NCBI RefSeq assembly: GCF_001904655.1
Contig: NZ_MRCC01000007.1
Location: 62,001-126,000 of the forward strand
Reading direction: 5' to 3'
Length of the DNA: 64,000 nt
Source: Chroogloeocystis siderophila 5.2 s.c.1
Lineage (GTDB): Bacteria > Cyanobacteriota > Cyanobacteriia > Cyanobacteriales > Chroococcidiopsidaceae
Shown here: piece by piece, positions 25,766 to 34,978 of the stretch
Layout of the letters: each line of letters opens with the position of its first letter
Position numbering within the stretch: the stretch's first letter is position 1
The notes under the pieces: generated by a model
The model's input: only the letters and a program-made list of their open reading frames with translations
What the model was told of the DNA's origin: nothing
The model's database searches: none
Program-made: the position numbers and the translations under genes

Positions 25766-26461
25766 ATGATATACATCCACATCACGCCCGATTGTGTTAC
25801 CAAGTTGCTTAAGCATCTCGACGCACGACCCCGACTACTAATTTCTGTTTTGGTTTCTGTCTTAGCGTGCATCCTACTCCCGTCATGGATGTTACTACCA
25901 ACTCGGATCGTTGTTACATGGAATATAGGCACGATTTGTTTTTTGATTTTAGCTTGGGTGATGATAAACAACGCGACTCCACAAGGAATGCGTCGTAGCG
26001 CCCAACGTGAAGATAGTAGCCGTTTAACCGTTTTAATACTCGTTGTTGCAGCTGCATGTATGAGTTTGCTAGCAATTACTTTTATGCTGCAAGGTGGCAA
26101 AAGTTTACCTGCAAGGATATTAGCACTGCACGTAATTTTTGCAGTTATCACAATTGTTAGTTCTTGGTTACTGATACATACAATGTTTGCATTACAATAC
26201 GCACATTATTATTATCGCGATCGCCGTGAAGATACCACAATAAGCAACGCTGAAGGTTTAGACTTTCCGCAAGACAAACAGCCGGATTATTGGGACTTTC
26301 TTTATTTCTCGTTTGTCGTCGGCATGACGTGTCAAGTTAGTGATGTGCAAATAACATCAAGCTTAATGCGCCGACTCGCTTTAGTACATGGAATTGTGAC
26401 GTTTTTCTTTAATACTGTGATTCTAGCGCTTAGCATTAATATTATTGCTGCGTTACTCTAA
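25766..26461 (+). CDS. DUF1345 membrane protein
   Basis: 231 residues with about five membrane helices, the central QREDSSRLTVLILVVAAACMSLLAITFML and, near the C-terminus, PDYWDFLYFSFVVGMTCQVSDVQITS, a DUF1345 hallmark, then a final helix ending in LSINIIAALL. The function is unknown; the family is widespread in bacteria. A Fe- or nickel-related role cannot be inferred. It is followed 20 bases later by another membrane protein on the same strand. Confidence 0.85.
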   Translation: MIYIHITPDCVTKLLKHLDARPRLLISVLVSVLACILLPSWMLLPTRIVVTWNIGTICFLILAWVMINNATPQGMRRSAQREDSSRLTVLILVVAAACMSLLAITFMLQGGKSLPARILALHVIFAVITIVSSWLLIHTMFALQYAHYYYRDRREDTTISNAEGLDFPQDKQPDYWDFLYFSFVVGMTCQVSDVQITSSLMRRLALVHGIVTFFFNTVILALSINIIAALL

Positions 26462-26481
26462 CAGAATTCGGCGAAAACTTT

Positions 26482-26931
26482 ATGCAAAACCAGCGTCCAC
26501 TTGGATTAATTGTAATCGTCATGTATAAAGCTTTTGTAGCTTTACTACTGGCAATTACAGCTATATTCTTACTTTTAGCTTTAAAAAACTATCAAAGTCT
26601 TGCAGTCTTTTCTGAGTCTTATCTTTTAGAAGGTAAACTACATATTATTGAATTTATTCTCGAACAAATTATTCGCCTCAAGCGGCAAACTTTACTTTTT
26701 AGTGGCCTTGCTGCTGGTATCTATGGAATTTTAACAGCAATTGAAGCACTTGGTTTATGGTATAGAAAAAAGTGGGCAGGATTATTAGTTTTGGCACTAG
26801 TCGGTGTTAGTATTCCTCTAGAAGTAGTTGAGTTAATAAAGGGATTAACCATTCTTAAATTAGGAGTATTTTTAGGAAATATAGCTATATTGTGGTACTT
26901 GATTCGCCATTTCCCGAAATCCAAAAGCTAA
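26482..26931 (+). CDS. DUF2127 membrane protein
   Basis: 149 residues with four hydrophobic helices; LGLIVIVMYKAFVALLLAI and AIEALGLWYRKKWAGLLVLALVGVSIPLEVVELIKG fit DUF2127. Short loops and a C-terminal RHFPKSKS tail. No catalytic residues are visible. Probably translated together with the DUF1345 gene; it is convergent with the histidine kinase gene, 8 bases away. Confidence 0.83.
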   Translation: MQNQRPLGLIVIVMYKAFVALLLAITAIFLLLALKNYQSLAVFSESYLLEGKLHIIEFILEQIIRLKRQTLLFSGLAAGIYGILTAIEALGLWYRKKWAGLLVLALVGVSIPLEVVELIKGLTILKLGVFLGNIAILWYLIRHFPKSKS

Positions 26932-26939
26932 TATAGGTT

Positions 26940-28181
26940 TTATTGAAATTGCTGCATATTCTTAGAGAAGCGCACGCTAAAACAACTACCAACTTTTAAT
27001 TGGCTGCTGACAGTAATTATGCCACCGTGATTATGAGCAATAGCTTGGGCGATCGCTAATCCCAAACCCGACCCACCATTCCAATACGAACGCGACTCAT
27101 CTGCACGCCAAAATCGCTCAAAAACTTTATTGATATTCTCTTTTGCAATACCAATACCTGTATCTTTTACTTCAATAAGTATGTCAGAATTAATAGCAAT
27201 ACCGATAATATCAACTGTACCCAAGGGCGCAGTATAGTATATAGCATTTTGAATCAAGTTTGTAAATAAACGTGTTAGTTGAACTACGTCGCCTGATAGA
27301 TATAAGATTTGATTTAATTGAGTTCTTAAAGTAATTTTTTTAGCAATTGCTTGCGGCTGATAAAGTTCTACCAAATCTTGTAATAATAAAGTTAAATTAA
27401 CCTTTTCATAGTGTTGAGGAATTTTATCATAACGTGCTAGAAATAGTAAATCTTCAGTTAGACGAGTCATTTGGTTAGTAGCACTAGTAATTGCTTGAAA
27501 TTTCTGTACATCAGTTTCTCGTATTCCTTCAGAATATTTTAATGCTACTGCTGCATTGCTTTTAATTGCCATTAAAGGACTACGCAATTCGTGCGATGCA
27601 TCGGCTGTAAACTGTTGCAATCTTTGAAAACTTTCTTCTATCGGTTGCATTGCTTGACGAGTTAAAACAATACCACCAATACCGCTAAAAATTAATGCGA
27701 TCGCAATTCCTCCGCCTAGCCCCAAATCTAATCTATGTAATGTTTCCTTAAAATCTTCTAACGATTGACTTGCCCGCACATAGCCAACCAACTGGTGATC
27801 GTCGCTTCCTATGATTGGAAGTGTAACCGCTCGAATATTTGCTTGTGTTTGAATTTGTACAGAGTTATCAGGAGAAAATGGTAGAGTCAGAACATCTGTT
27901 CCTTGTTGACTAACCAATTTGCCTTGAGGATTGAACCATTGTAATGCTTGATTTTGCAATTTTAGGTTACTTATAGAAAAGTCACTTTCAATTTTGATCT
28001 GACCATTTTCTAATTCTGCATTAGCCGCTGCTCCTTGAGCTAAAGTCGTTAATCTATCTGTAAATTGTTGAGAAAGACTGCGCGTAAAGACAACTCGAAC
28101 GGCGATTGCAAATCCAGCTAATATTGATGCTAGAATACCTAAATAAGATAATAGTAAACGATACTTAATATTTGTAAACAC
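26940..28181 (-). CDS. Sensor histidine kinase (RppB/NrsS-like)
   Basis: 413 residues: two membrane helices (about 8-31 and 156-172) enclosing a periplasmic sensor of about 125 residues, a dimerisation domain with the phosphoacceptor in TADASHELRSPL (His 197), and the ATPase boxes NLIQNAIYY, VKDTGIGIAKENI and GGSGLGLAIAQAIAHNHGG. The order and sequence resemble Synechocystis RppB/NrsS, a nickel or redox sensor, but the ligand cannot be read here. Its gene follows the response regulator by 11 bases. Confidence 0.92.
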   Translation of the reverse strand: MFTNIKYRLLLSYLGILASILAGFAIAVRVVFTRSLSQQFTDRLTTLAQGAAANAELENGQIKIESDFSISNLKLQNQALQWFNPQGKLVSQQGTDVLTLPFSPDNSVQIQTQANIRAVTLPIIGSDDHQLVGYVRASQSLEDFKETLHRLDLGLGGGIAIALIFSGIGGIVLTRQAMQPIEESFQRLQQFTADASHELRSPLMAIKSNAAVALKYSEGIRETDVQKFQAITSATNQMTRLTEDLLFLARYDKIPQHYEKVNLTLLLQDLVELYQPQAIAKKITLRTQLNQILYLSGDVVQLTRLFTNLIQNAIYYTAPLGTVDIIGIAINSDILIEVKDTGIGIAKENINKVFERFWRADESRSYWNGGSGLGLAIAQAIAHNHGGIITVSSQLKVGSCFSVRFSKNMQQFQ

Positions 28182-28192
28182 AATCGCTTAAA

Positions 28193-28867
28193 TTATTCAG
28201 CACTTAGACGATAACCAATACCGTAAACAGTTTCAATTAAATTGTCGCAACTACCTGCGGCTTTAAGTTTTCGACGTATGTTTGTAATATGCGTTTTTAT
28301 TGTTTCTTCACTTGACAATTTATCAAAATCCCATAATTTTTCTAAAATGGCTGCTTTAGTAAAAACTTGAGTAGGGTAACGTAGAAAATATTCAATTATT
28401 GTAAATTCCTTTGGTGTTAAAGACACTATCTTCCCCTGATAAGTCACTTGACAGGTATGAGAATCAAGTTGTAAATCTCCATGAACCAAAATCGGCAAAC
28501 GAATTTCGGGAGTTCTCCGAGATAAGGCACGAATTCGTGCTGATAGTTCTTCTAATTCAAACGGCTTAACTAAATAATCATCTGCACCAGCGTCAAGTCC
28601 CACAACTTTGTCAATAGTAGTATCTCTCGCTGTCAACACTAAAATTAAAGCATTATATTTGACTGTACGTAAACGTTTACATAAAGTAATTCCATCCAAT
28701 TGAGGTAGCATTAAATCGAGCAAAATTAGATCATATTGCGTAGCACTAGCATATTCCCATCCCTCAAATCCATTAGTAGCAATATCTATAACATGATGTT
28801 GACGTTTTAAATCTTCAGCTAGGGGATCGGCAATGCGATCGTCGTCTTCAATTATTAATATTTTCAT
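28193..28867 (-). CDS. OmpR-family response regulator (RppA/NrsR-like)
   Basis: 224 residues. Receiver with IIEDDDRI, phosphoacceptor Asp 51 in ILLDLMLP, VLTARD and DDYLVKPFELEE, then the winged helix VSLTPKEFTIIEYFLRYPTQVFTK and TIKTHITNIRRKLK. It is the direct partner of the histidine kinase gene downstream. The four-repeat membrane protein gene upstream is on the same strand, 104 bases away, and is a plausible target. Confidence 0.93.
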   Translation of the reverse strand: MKILIIEDDDRIADPLAEDLKRQHHVIDIATNGFEGWEYASATQYDLILLDLMLPQLDGITLCKRLRTVKYNALILVLTARDTTIDKVVGLDAGADDYLVKPFELEELSARIRALSRRTPEIRLPILVHGDLQLDSHTCQVTYQGKIVSLTPKEFTIIEYFLRYPTQVFTKAAILEKLWDFDKLSSEETIKTHITNIRRKLKAAGSCDNLIETVYGIGYRLSAE

Positions 28868-28971
28868 AGTTAATAGCGCATTTATTTGAGTTGCAAGTTT
28901 TTTTCAAAACTAAGTATAGAAGTTACAGAGGAAACGCACCCTTACTAGATAGACAAAAAACACCTAATGAA

Positions 28972-29772
28972 CTAATGTCGTTCAGTGTGAGAAGGTTTAG
29001 CTAGTAGGATTAGCCTTTTCTGCTGTAGAGTTGTGACTAGGATGCAGACTCCAAGTATTGACAAAAGAACTATAGATGAACCGACCGTACCATAACCAAG
29101 ACCACCTTTTTGGTGCGCTTTTGTCAGAAAGTCCCCCAGGGTTGCACCAAATGGTCGGGTAAGAACAAATGCAACCCAAAACAAAACAACGTCAGAAATT
29201 TGGGTAAAACAATATGCTGCTAAAACTAAGGCAAGTAAACTAGCAATTAGAGACGCTCCTCCTACAAACCCAAGTCCAGAACTATCCGCAAGGAAATCGC
29301 CCAGAGCAGTACCTAAAGTATTTGAAAATAAAATTGCTATCCAATAAAGCAGTTCAACTTTTGCTGTTCTAACATGAGTAACAGATAACGAGCCAACACT
29401 AAATCGCCAAAATACCAAAATAGCTAAGAGAATGGTAACCAAAATTACAGAACCCTTAGCATAGCCAAGCCCTAAAGTGCGATCCATGTAATCAGACATC
29501 GTTGTTCCAGCGGTACTAGTTGAAAGAATAACAGTCCAATAAAGTAATGGATTATAAGTTTTCGATACTAGTTGAGTTGCAAGAGTAGCTAAAAACACTC
29601 CAATCAATATAGTAGAACTGACTGCGTAGCCCACATTTAGCGTCATCGATAAAAGGTCTCCTGCTGTTTCTCCCAATGTGGTAGCGCAGATTTTCATGAT
29701 CCAGAAGAATGCAGTGATTTGTGGAAGTTTGCTCATGGTTGCTTCTACTTGCTGTATGTATTGCAGCTTCAT
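28972..29772 (-). CDS. COG4705-type membrane protein with four internal repeats
   Basis: About 266 residues of an uncharacterised membrane family. Four repeats of about 30 residues are spread along it, each with an aromatic pair then a Thr/Ser-rich helix and Gly-Asp: FWIMKICATTLGETAGD (23-39), YWTVILSTSTAGTTMSD (78-94), YWIAILFSNTLGTALGD (143-159) and FWVAFVLTRPFGATLGD (198-214), each followed by LGY or LGF. Repeated conserved Asp and Thr in a membrane could form an ion path. TTG 29784, ATG 29772 or ATG 29736 may start it. It precedes the two-component genes. Confidence 0.8.
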   Translation of the reverse strand: MKLQYIQQVEATMSKLPQITAFFWIMKICATTLGETAGDLLSMTLNVGYAVSSTILIGVFLATLATQLVSKTYNPLLYWTVILSTSTAGTTMSDYMDRTLGLGYAKGSVILVTILLAILVFWRFSVGSLSVTHVRTAKVELLYWIAILFSNTLGTALGDFLADSSGLGFVGGASLIASLLALVLAAYCFTQISDVVLFWVAFVLTRPFGATLGDFLTKAHQKGGLGYGTVGSSIVLLSILGVCILVTTLQQKRLILLAKPSHTERH

Positions 29773-29850
29773 CGTAGAGAGCAAAAGTCAAGAACTTGGA
29801 AAGAGTTCAGAGGGATTGAAAATTCAGTACTAATTCGTAATTGAGTACTA

Positions 29851-30477
29851 TTAAAGTTTGGAAACCGCAGGACAATCTTTGATGTACCACCGCCACGGGA
29901 GATCGACGCCTTGAGTAAGTCCAATGCGGGTAGTTTGCACCAAATTAGTAGCTTGATTTTCAAGCTGTTGTTGAAATTCTAATGAACGATGTTCTAACCA
30001 CAATGGTTCACCAGGTTGGAGCATTAATGCATTTAAGCTGCGATCAATCTGTAAAGCTAAACACAACTTGCCAGGTCCAGCCGCAATGCGGTGCGGTTTT
30101 TTAGCTGGTATTTCCGCAGGGAAAGATTCTAGTTGTAAAGCACGAATTAAAACTGCACTCGGCACGCCATCCGCATCGGTAACGACATTGAAACAGTGAT
30201 AAATTCCATAGATGAGATAAACATAACTTCTACCAGCAGGTCCAAACAGTACCGCATTACGTTCAGTGCGACGGCGGTACGCATGAAACGCCGGATCTCC
30301 AACTGCATAAGCTTCAGTTTCCACAATTAACCCCCGCAGAAGTTGTCCGTCAGGAACTTTACGTACAAGTGTACACCCGAGTAAGTCTGGTGCAACTTCA
30401 GGAGATGGACGCTCTAACCAAGAAGGTTCTACAATCTGATTGAGTGTAGTTGAATTCACGCAATTTACATAAGTCAA
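29851..30477 (-). CDS. DNA-3-methyladenine glycosylase (AAG/MPG type)
   Basis: 208 residues of the AlkB-unrelated AAG family, which excises alkylated and deaminated purines. The core is [71 protein letters not shown], with the catalytic Glu in VETEAY and the Tyr of the wedge in [11 protein letters not shown], followed by [11 protein letters not shown]. Full length. Standalone repair gene. Confidence 0.93.
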   Translation of the reverse strand: MTYVNCVNSTTLNQIVEPSWLERPSPEVAPDLLGCTLVRKVPDGQLLRGLIVETEAYAVGDPAFHAYRRRTERNAVLFGPAGRSYVYLIYGIYHCFNVVTDADGVPSAVLIRALQLESFPAEIPAKKPHRIAAGPGKLCLALQIDRSLNALMLQPGEPLWLEHRSLEFQQQLENQATNLVQTTRIGLTQGVDLPWRWYIKDCPAVSKL

Positions 30478-30527
30478 AGTTGACTTTGGTAATTTTATCC
30501 TGAAGTGAAGGTTGAGGAAGTGAAAAA

Positions 30528-30650
30528 ATGGATGTAAAGCTGATTCTCGTGGGATTGACAGTCATTTTTACAGTATCGTGCTTATTCTTTGGTACTAAAA
30601 ACGGCTTTTATGACACAGATAATTATCATGGTAATGGTTCTGCTCACTAA
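30528..30650 (+). CDS. 40-residue single-helix protein, probably NDH-1 subunit NdhP
   Basis: A short gene with GAGGAAG 8-14 bases before the ATG. The protein is [19 protein letters not shown] then [21 protein letters not shown]: one membrane helix followed by a polar GFYDTDxYHGNG tail. This size, topology and tail recall NdhP, a small subunit of cyanobacterial NADPH dehydrogenase needed for the large complex in cyclic electron flow. I am confident it is a real gene and moderately confident of the identity. It is divergent from the glycosylase gene. Confidence 0.72.
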   Translation: MDVKLILVGLTVIFTVSCLFFGTKNGFYDTDNYHGNGSAH

Positions 30651-30746
30651 AACAGCGATCGCTTGGTTAAATCAGGGGTGAGATTCATTAATCAGATCGT
30701 CTATTTTCTAGCTTTTAGCTTGCACTGGGTTTAGGTAGAGGTCTAC

Positions 30747-32402
30747 ATGAGTGATCGTATACCTACAGCCTCCCGTCCTGCTGGAGAAACAAGTTCCGAA
30801 CTAGAATGTTTCCCGTACAGCGTTCATCATGCTGATGAAGGCGTGTGTTTATTAGTACGGATGGGACCTTATCGCATTTTACTCGACTGTGGCATTGACG
30901 ATATTTCTATCTTGAAAAAAGGGAAGCGATCGCCACCAGCCGATTTAGTTTTATGCAGTCACGCGCATCCCGATCACGCCCAAGGCTTACTTGCACTACA
31001 TCAGGCTTTTCCTTCGTTACCCATCTACGCTAGCGAAGCGACAACGCAATTATTACCCCTCAACTGGTTAGGGACACAGAACATTCCGCAGTTTTGTCAA
31101 GCATTACCGTGGCGATCGCCTGTGGAGTTTCAAGATGGTTTGAGTGCGGAGTTGTTTCCGGCGGGACATTTACCAGGTGCAGCCGCAATTTTATTGACGT
31201 ACACTACACCACAGCGGACGTATACGTTACTCTATACAGGAGACTTCTTTTTATCGAATTCGCGCTTAGTTGAAGGAATGCCGTTGGAGGAATTGCGCGG
31301 ATTGAAGCCTGATGTCTTAATAATTGAAGGAAGCTACGGAACTGCACGCCATCCGCATCGGCGATCGCAAGAAAATCAACTTGCTGAACGCATCAATCGC
31401 GCGATCGCTCAAGGTTACTGTGTTTTAATGCCAACTCCAACGCTGGGAATTGGACAAGAAATTCTCATGTTACTGCGGAGTCATCACAGTTTTACTGGTC
31501 GCGATTTAGATATTTGGGTTGATGGGATGGTCGCTACTGGCTGCGATGCTTACCTAGAAATGCTACCTCAACTACCTGCAGCAGTACAAAACTTTGCTCG
31601 CCATCAACCATTATTTTGGGATGAACGCGTACGTCCGCGAATGCGTAGGTTAACACCACAACAGCGCACTGATGTTGGCAAATTGCCGTGTATTGTGATT
31701 ACTGACGAAAACGCAGATTTACAACAATATTGCCAGCCCGAAACTGGTCCTTGGCTGATTCTCTTTCCAGAAAAACCAGGGCGTTTACTTCCTCATCCTC
31801 AGTCTTTGCCAGAATTAGCACCGCAACCCTCAACTACCGTAGAAACGTATTTACTAGCACAACATAGCGATGGTCCTGGAATTACGCAACTGATTCACAA
31901 TCTACGACCACAGCACGTTATTTTTGTTCATGGTTCGCCTGCTTATTTAGCAGATCTCACCAGCTTAGATGAGTTACAAAATCGCTACCATTTGCATTCG
32001 CCGGCGAGTGGGACAGCAGTAGATTTACCCGTTGGCGATACTTTTATTCAACCAGCAGCGCCAGAAACTAACTATGAAGGTGAACTAAATGAGTTGGGTA
32101 CAGTAATTACAATCACACTACCGGAAGCCATCATTGCCGATCCTCGTTGGCGTGTTTTTGCGGATACAGGATTAGTTGAAGCCCGTTGGCAAGGTGAAGA
32201 ATTAGTTATTCGCGGTTTGTCACAGCGGGAGTTGCTGAATCAAACCAGCGATCGCCTCATCGCTAGCGAAGTCAGTTGCTGCGCTACTTGTAAATTTCAA
32301 CGCGGACAGCGATGCTGGAATCAATCATCTCCTTTATTCGGGTTTAAGGTGACACCCGAAGGTTACTGTCCTGTATATGAACGTAGTAGTAATGAAGAAT
32401 AA
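30747..32402 (+). CDS. MBL-fold metallo-hydrolase of the beta-CASP group with C-terminal Cys motif
   Basis: 551 residues. The metallo-beta-lactamase signature LCSHAHPDHAQG places His 72, His 74, Asp 76 and His 77, with further ligands in PAGHLPGAA, YTGDF and HVIFVHGSP. The spacing of the insert and the RNA-processing-like organisation suggest the beta-CASP/RNase J-CPSF group. The C-terminal 45 residues carry a CxxC-x7-C-x17-C arrangement (Cys 512, 515, 523 and 541) that could bind zinc or an Fe-S cluster. Substrate not known; DNA or RNA is the best guess. Confidence 0.88.
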   Translation: MSDRIPTASRPAGETSSELECFPYSVHHADEGVCLLVRMGPYRILLDCGIDDISILKKGKRSPPADLVLCSHAHPDHAQGLLALHQAFPSLPIYASEATTQLLPLNWLGTQNIPQFCQALPWRSPVEFQDGLSAELFPAGHLPGAAAILLTYTTPQRTYTLLYTGDFFLSNSRLVEGMPLEELRGLKPDVLIIEGSYGTARHPHRRSQENQLAERINRAIAQGYCVLMPTPTLGIGQEILMLLRSHHSFTGRDLDIWVDGMVATGCDAYLEMLPQLPAAVQNFARHQPLFWDERVRPRMRRLTPQQRTDVGKLPCIVITDENADLQQYCQPETGPWLILFPEKPGRLLPHPQSLPELAPQPSTTVETYLLAQHSDGPGITQLIHNLRPQHVIFVHGSPAYLADLTSLDELQNRYHLHSPASGTAVDLPVGDTFIQPAAPETNYEGELNELGTVITITLPEAIIADPRWRVFADTGLVEARWQGEELVIRGLSQRELLNQTSDRLIASEVSCCATCKFQRGQRCWNQSSPLFGFKVTPEGYCPVYERSSNEE

Positions 32403-32412
32403 TTTGTAAGTT

Positions 32413-32448
32413 GAGAAAGTAAGAAGTTTTAAGGCTTCCTACTTTCTC
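32413..32448. terminator. Hairpin between convergent genes
   Basis: Stem GAGAAAGTA (32413-32421) and TACTTTCTC (32440-32448) with an inner GAAG/CTTC pair. It lies between the convergent MBL and DUF6679 genes; T-tracts are short on both strands. Confidence 0.6.
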
Positions 32449-32458
32449 TCTAACTGTT

Positions 32459-32767
32459 TTAATCGGGATTCGAGTCGGTGTAACGACGAATGCGTTCTGC
32501 TTCGGGACAATCCTCGGAAACTAAAGGTTCAGCGTTACCGCGTGGTACTGAAGCTAACTTTTGTGTCACAGCACCAATGCTTTCGAGACGAACCATTTCT
32601 TCCCAAGAGCAAACTTCGTCTTCTTCTTCTGTTTCATAACGCAGGGTAACTAAATCACCTTCAATGTCGATGATGCGGGCGCGTTCTATCCAGCGTTGCT
32701 GGTCCCGCAAGAAAACGCATACTTCACGCCCGTCGCCACACAGTTGATAAATCTTGCGGTGTAGCAT
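32459..32767 (-). CDS. DUF6679 family protein
   Basis: 102 residues beginning MLHRKIYQLCGDGREVCVFLRDQQRWIERARIIDIEGDLVTLRYETEEEDEVCSWEEMVRLESIGAVTQKL. This is a small cyanobacterial family (DUF6679) of unknown function, with an Sm-like or SH3-like beta pattern in its first 60 residues. The last 30 are acidic and charged. Convergent with the MBL gene. Confidence 0.82.
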   Translation of the reverse strand: MLHRKIYQLCGDGREVCVFLRDQQRWIERARIIDIEGDLVTLRYETEEEDEVCSWEEMVRLESIGAVTQKLASVPRGNAEPLVSEDCPEAERIRRYTDSNPD

Positions 32768-33232
32768 CTATCGCTTCTGCCCTTTTACAACGTAAGTTAA
32801 ATCTGTACATAGTTCTGGGGTGTAATCCCAGTTAAATACTGCTCAGAGTGAACAATTTCCACTTTTAGTTATGTGCGGCAATCTTGCCAGCAACTTTTAT
32901 TGTTTTTAGTTTCATGTGCCTCCTGAGTCGCTAGCTAGATGGTTGCTACTGAGCTTGGAATGTTTGCTTCGCAGCATTGTTTAAAGATTAGGTTTTAGTG
33001 TACAGCAATTAGGCGTTTGCCTCGATCAAGCCGATGTTTGCCATTGACTAGAACTTTGTTTCTCATGAGCGAAACATACACATTTCTACCGTAAATTCGG
33101 TAATCTTTGTTACCACTTTGTATTTAAGTGATATCAGTTCGAGTCGAGGGACTCGCGTAGCTTGATCCTAATGTAAATGATCTTAACTCATTGTTTTGCG
33201 ATACTTCATCTTTTTTCTAGCAAAATTATTAG
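32768..33232. other. 465-bp gene-poor region with two tiny frames
   Basis: Nothing of ordinary size is coded here. On the minus strand a 16-residue frame (32865-32915, MKLKTIKVAGKIAAHN) has AGGAGG three bases before its ATG, which is closer than usual; a second, 23-residue basic frame lies around 32996-33070. A short inverted repeat ACCGTAAATTCGGT is near 33090-33105. None is certain. Confidence 0.3.
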
Positions 33233-34042
33233 TTAATATTTACCGTAAAATTGCCTAAAATCTTCATCTTTTTGGCTTAATTGTACCCACTCAAGGCTTA
33301 AATTTTGCAATTTTGCAACGAGTTGGGCGCAAGCAGGGCGTTCAGTCGCATAATGTCCGGCGTCGATGAGAATTAAACCGCGATCGCGACTTTCCTGAAA
33401 TTGATGGAATTTACAATCAGACGTTAAATAGGCTTGTGCACCAGTTTTAACAACATCTGAGATAAAACTAGCTCCTGAACCACCTAATACGGCAAGACGT
33501 TCAATTGTTTGCTTTCGATTTGCTTCAGGAGAGAAGATGAGATCAGGTGGGTGTAACTGAGTGTAAATTTTGGTAAGAAGTTCCTGTAAAGTTAAAGTAG
33601 GCTCTAGAACCCCTACACGACCGTATCCTAAGCCTGCTTGCGTTTCTACAATGGGTGTAGCGTGCTTGAGTTCTAACACCTGCGCTAGGACATCAGCCGT
33701 ACCATCAGCAACTTGATCGAAATTCGTATGCGCTGTGTAAATGCCAATTTGATGATGAAATGACAATCGTGTTATTTCGGTGATCGCATCTCCAGTTTGT
33801 AAAGATTTAACTGGCTTAAAAATCAAAGGATGGTGGGCAAAAATCAAATTGACAGGAGTACCTACATTTTGGAGGGCGATCGCTTCTTCCATCACTGCTA
33901 GAGTGGGAGTCAAGCAAACAAGCACCTGTGCTGATTCTTCTAAAACTCCAGGTTCAATCTGCCAGCCACAATTATCCCAGCTTTCTTGCCAAGCCGGATT
34001 TGCCCATGCTTCAAACCAAGCGATTAGTTCCGCAATTTTCAT
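33233..34042 (-). CDS. Nif3-like dinuclear metal center protein (YbgI/DUF34)
   Basis: About 269 residues of the Nif3 family: ELIAWFEAWANPAWQESWDNCGWQIEPG, NLIFAHHPLIFKPVKSL with the metal-binding His pair, HTNFDQVADGTADVLAQVLEL and, at the C-terminus, DAGHYATERPACAQLVAKL with the remaining ligands. Family members are hexameric toroids with a two-metal site and are often annotated as GTP cyclohydrolase I type 2; the real reaction is unsettled. ATG 34042 is preferred to GTG 34063, which runs into the preceding gene's end. Confidence 0.9.
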   Translation of the reverse strand: MKIAELIAWFEAWANPAWQESWDNCGWQIEPGVLEESAQVLVCLTPTLAVMEEAIALQNVGTPVNLIFAHHPLIFKPVKSLQTGDAITEITRLSFHHQIGIYTAHTNFDQVADGTADVLAQVLELKHATPIVETQAGLGYGRVGVLEPTLTLQELLTKIYTQLHPPDLIFSPEANRKQTIERLAVLGGSGASFISDVVKTGAQAYLTSDCKFHQFQESRDRGLILIDAGHYATERPACAQLVAKLQNLSLEWVQLSQKDEDFRQFYGKY

Positions 34043-34059
34043 ATGCTGTCTAACTTGAT

Positions 34060-34786
34060 TCACTGTCTGCGTACAGCAATTGTATAACTTGGTCGCTGCG
34101 ATGCTTCACGTTGCTTTCTCACAATTCGGAGATCGCGATCTACATAAAGATGCTCCAACTGGGGAGTCGCTAAGTAAGTTTTCTCCAATTTCTTCACAGT
34201 CTTGCGGTCTAATTTTAAATCAAGCGCTTGCGGAAGTTCTTCTTGTACCGATTGAAATTTATTATTAACTACACTACTAAACCAGTTGTCTGCATCTTCA
34301 ATCGTTAAAGGAACTTCTCGATTCCGAAAAGCCTGCTCAATACCTACATTTTGGATGTACCATTTGTTATCTCGTACGGCATACTTTTGCAGTACCATTA
34401 AATCGATTGCTGGTAATTTCGTAGACAGTTTTTTGCCAGAAAGTATTTTGTCCTGGAGTATATCGAGCAATGTTAGCGTAGTAGCTGTCATCATGAAAAA
34501 TTTGATACGATTGTTCTCTACTGCGCCCTGGTAGAGTATCGTGAAAAGGTATCGTTGACCATATAGGTGTCCAAACGCCAAGAACAAGGGGAATTTGTTC
34601 TGCTGCTACTGGATAGGGATTTCGTTGCGTCAACTCCTCAATATATGGTGTCAGTATATTTTTATGATACTGAACTTTAGTATTTAAAGAATCAGTATCT
34701 CGTCCTGTAACTCGCTCTAATAGTTCAGCTTTAAGTTCTGATGTACTTTGAGAACTTAATTGATTTGGATTAAATACATTAACCAT
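34060..34786 (-). pseudogene. PAP/fibrillin family protein, frame broken at an A6 run
   Basis: Two frames on the minus strand make one cyanobacterial PAP/fibrillin (plastid lipid-associated) protein of about 240 residues. Frame one gives VNVFNPNQLSSQSTSELKAELL through VWTPIWSTIPFHDTLPG and HDDSYYANIARYTPGQNTFWQK. Frame two continues LSTKLPAIDLMVLQKYAVRDNKWYIQNVG to RPSYTIAVRRQ. The join is a homopolymer of six A (T at 34429-34434); five would restore the frame. It is not a classical -1 slippery site because a +1 shift is required. Everything else looks intact, so a sequencing error must be excluded. Fibrillins bind lipids in thylakoid membranes. Confidence 0.8.
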
Positions 34787-34978
34787 TAAAATTTGCACCC
34801 TGAAATCTCAAGGAATTTCACTGCCTATAAAGATAAAAACCATGTTAAAAGAGTAGGTTTATAGAGAAGTAGCCTACGTATAATTTAGAGCAGGTTTTAC
34901 TTAACTCAACACAATTTTCTACTCTCTATTACCTACTACTAAATCTCACTGAATCAAGCAAGAATCTGGCGTCAATCT

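Noticed and set aside
34429-34434. Programmed -1 frameshift site at A6
   Set aside because: The needed change is +1, and the heptamer is not positioned in the zero frame as X XXY YYZ.
34060-34587. Independent hypothetical gene starting inside the fibrillin
   Set aside because: Its first 40 codons have no homology; the rest continues the fibrillin frame, so it is the second part of one broken gene.
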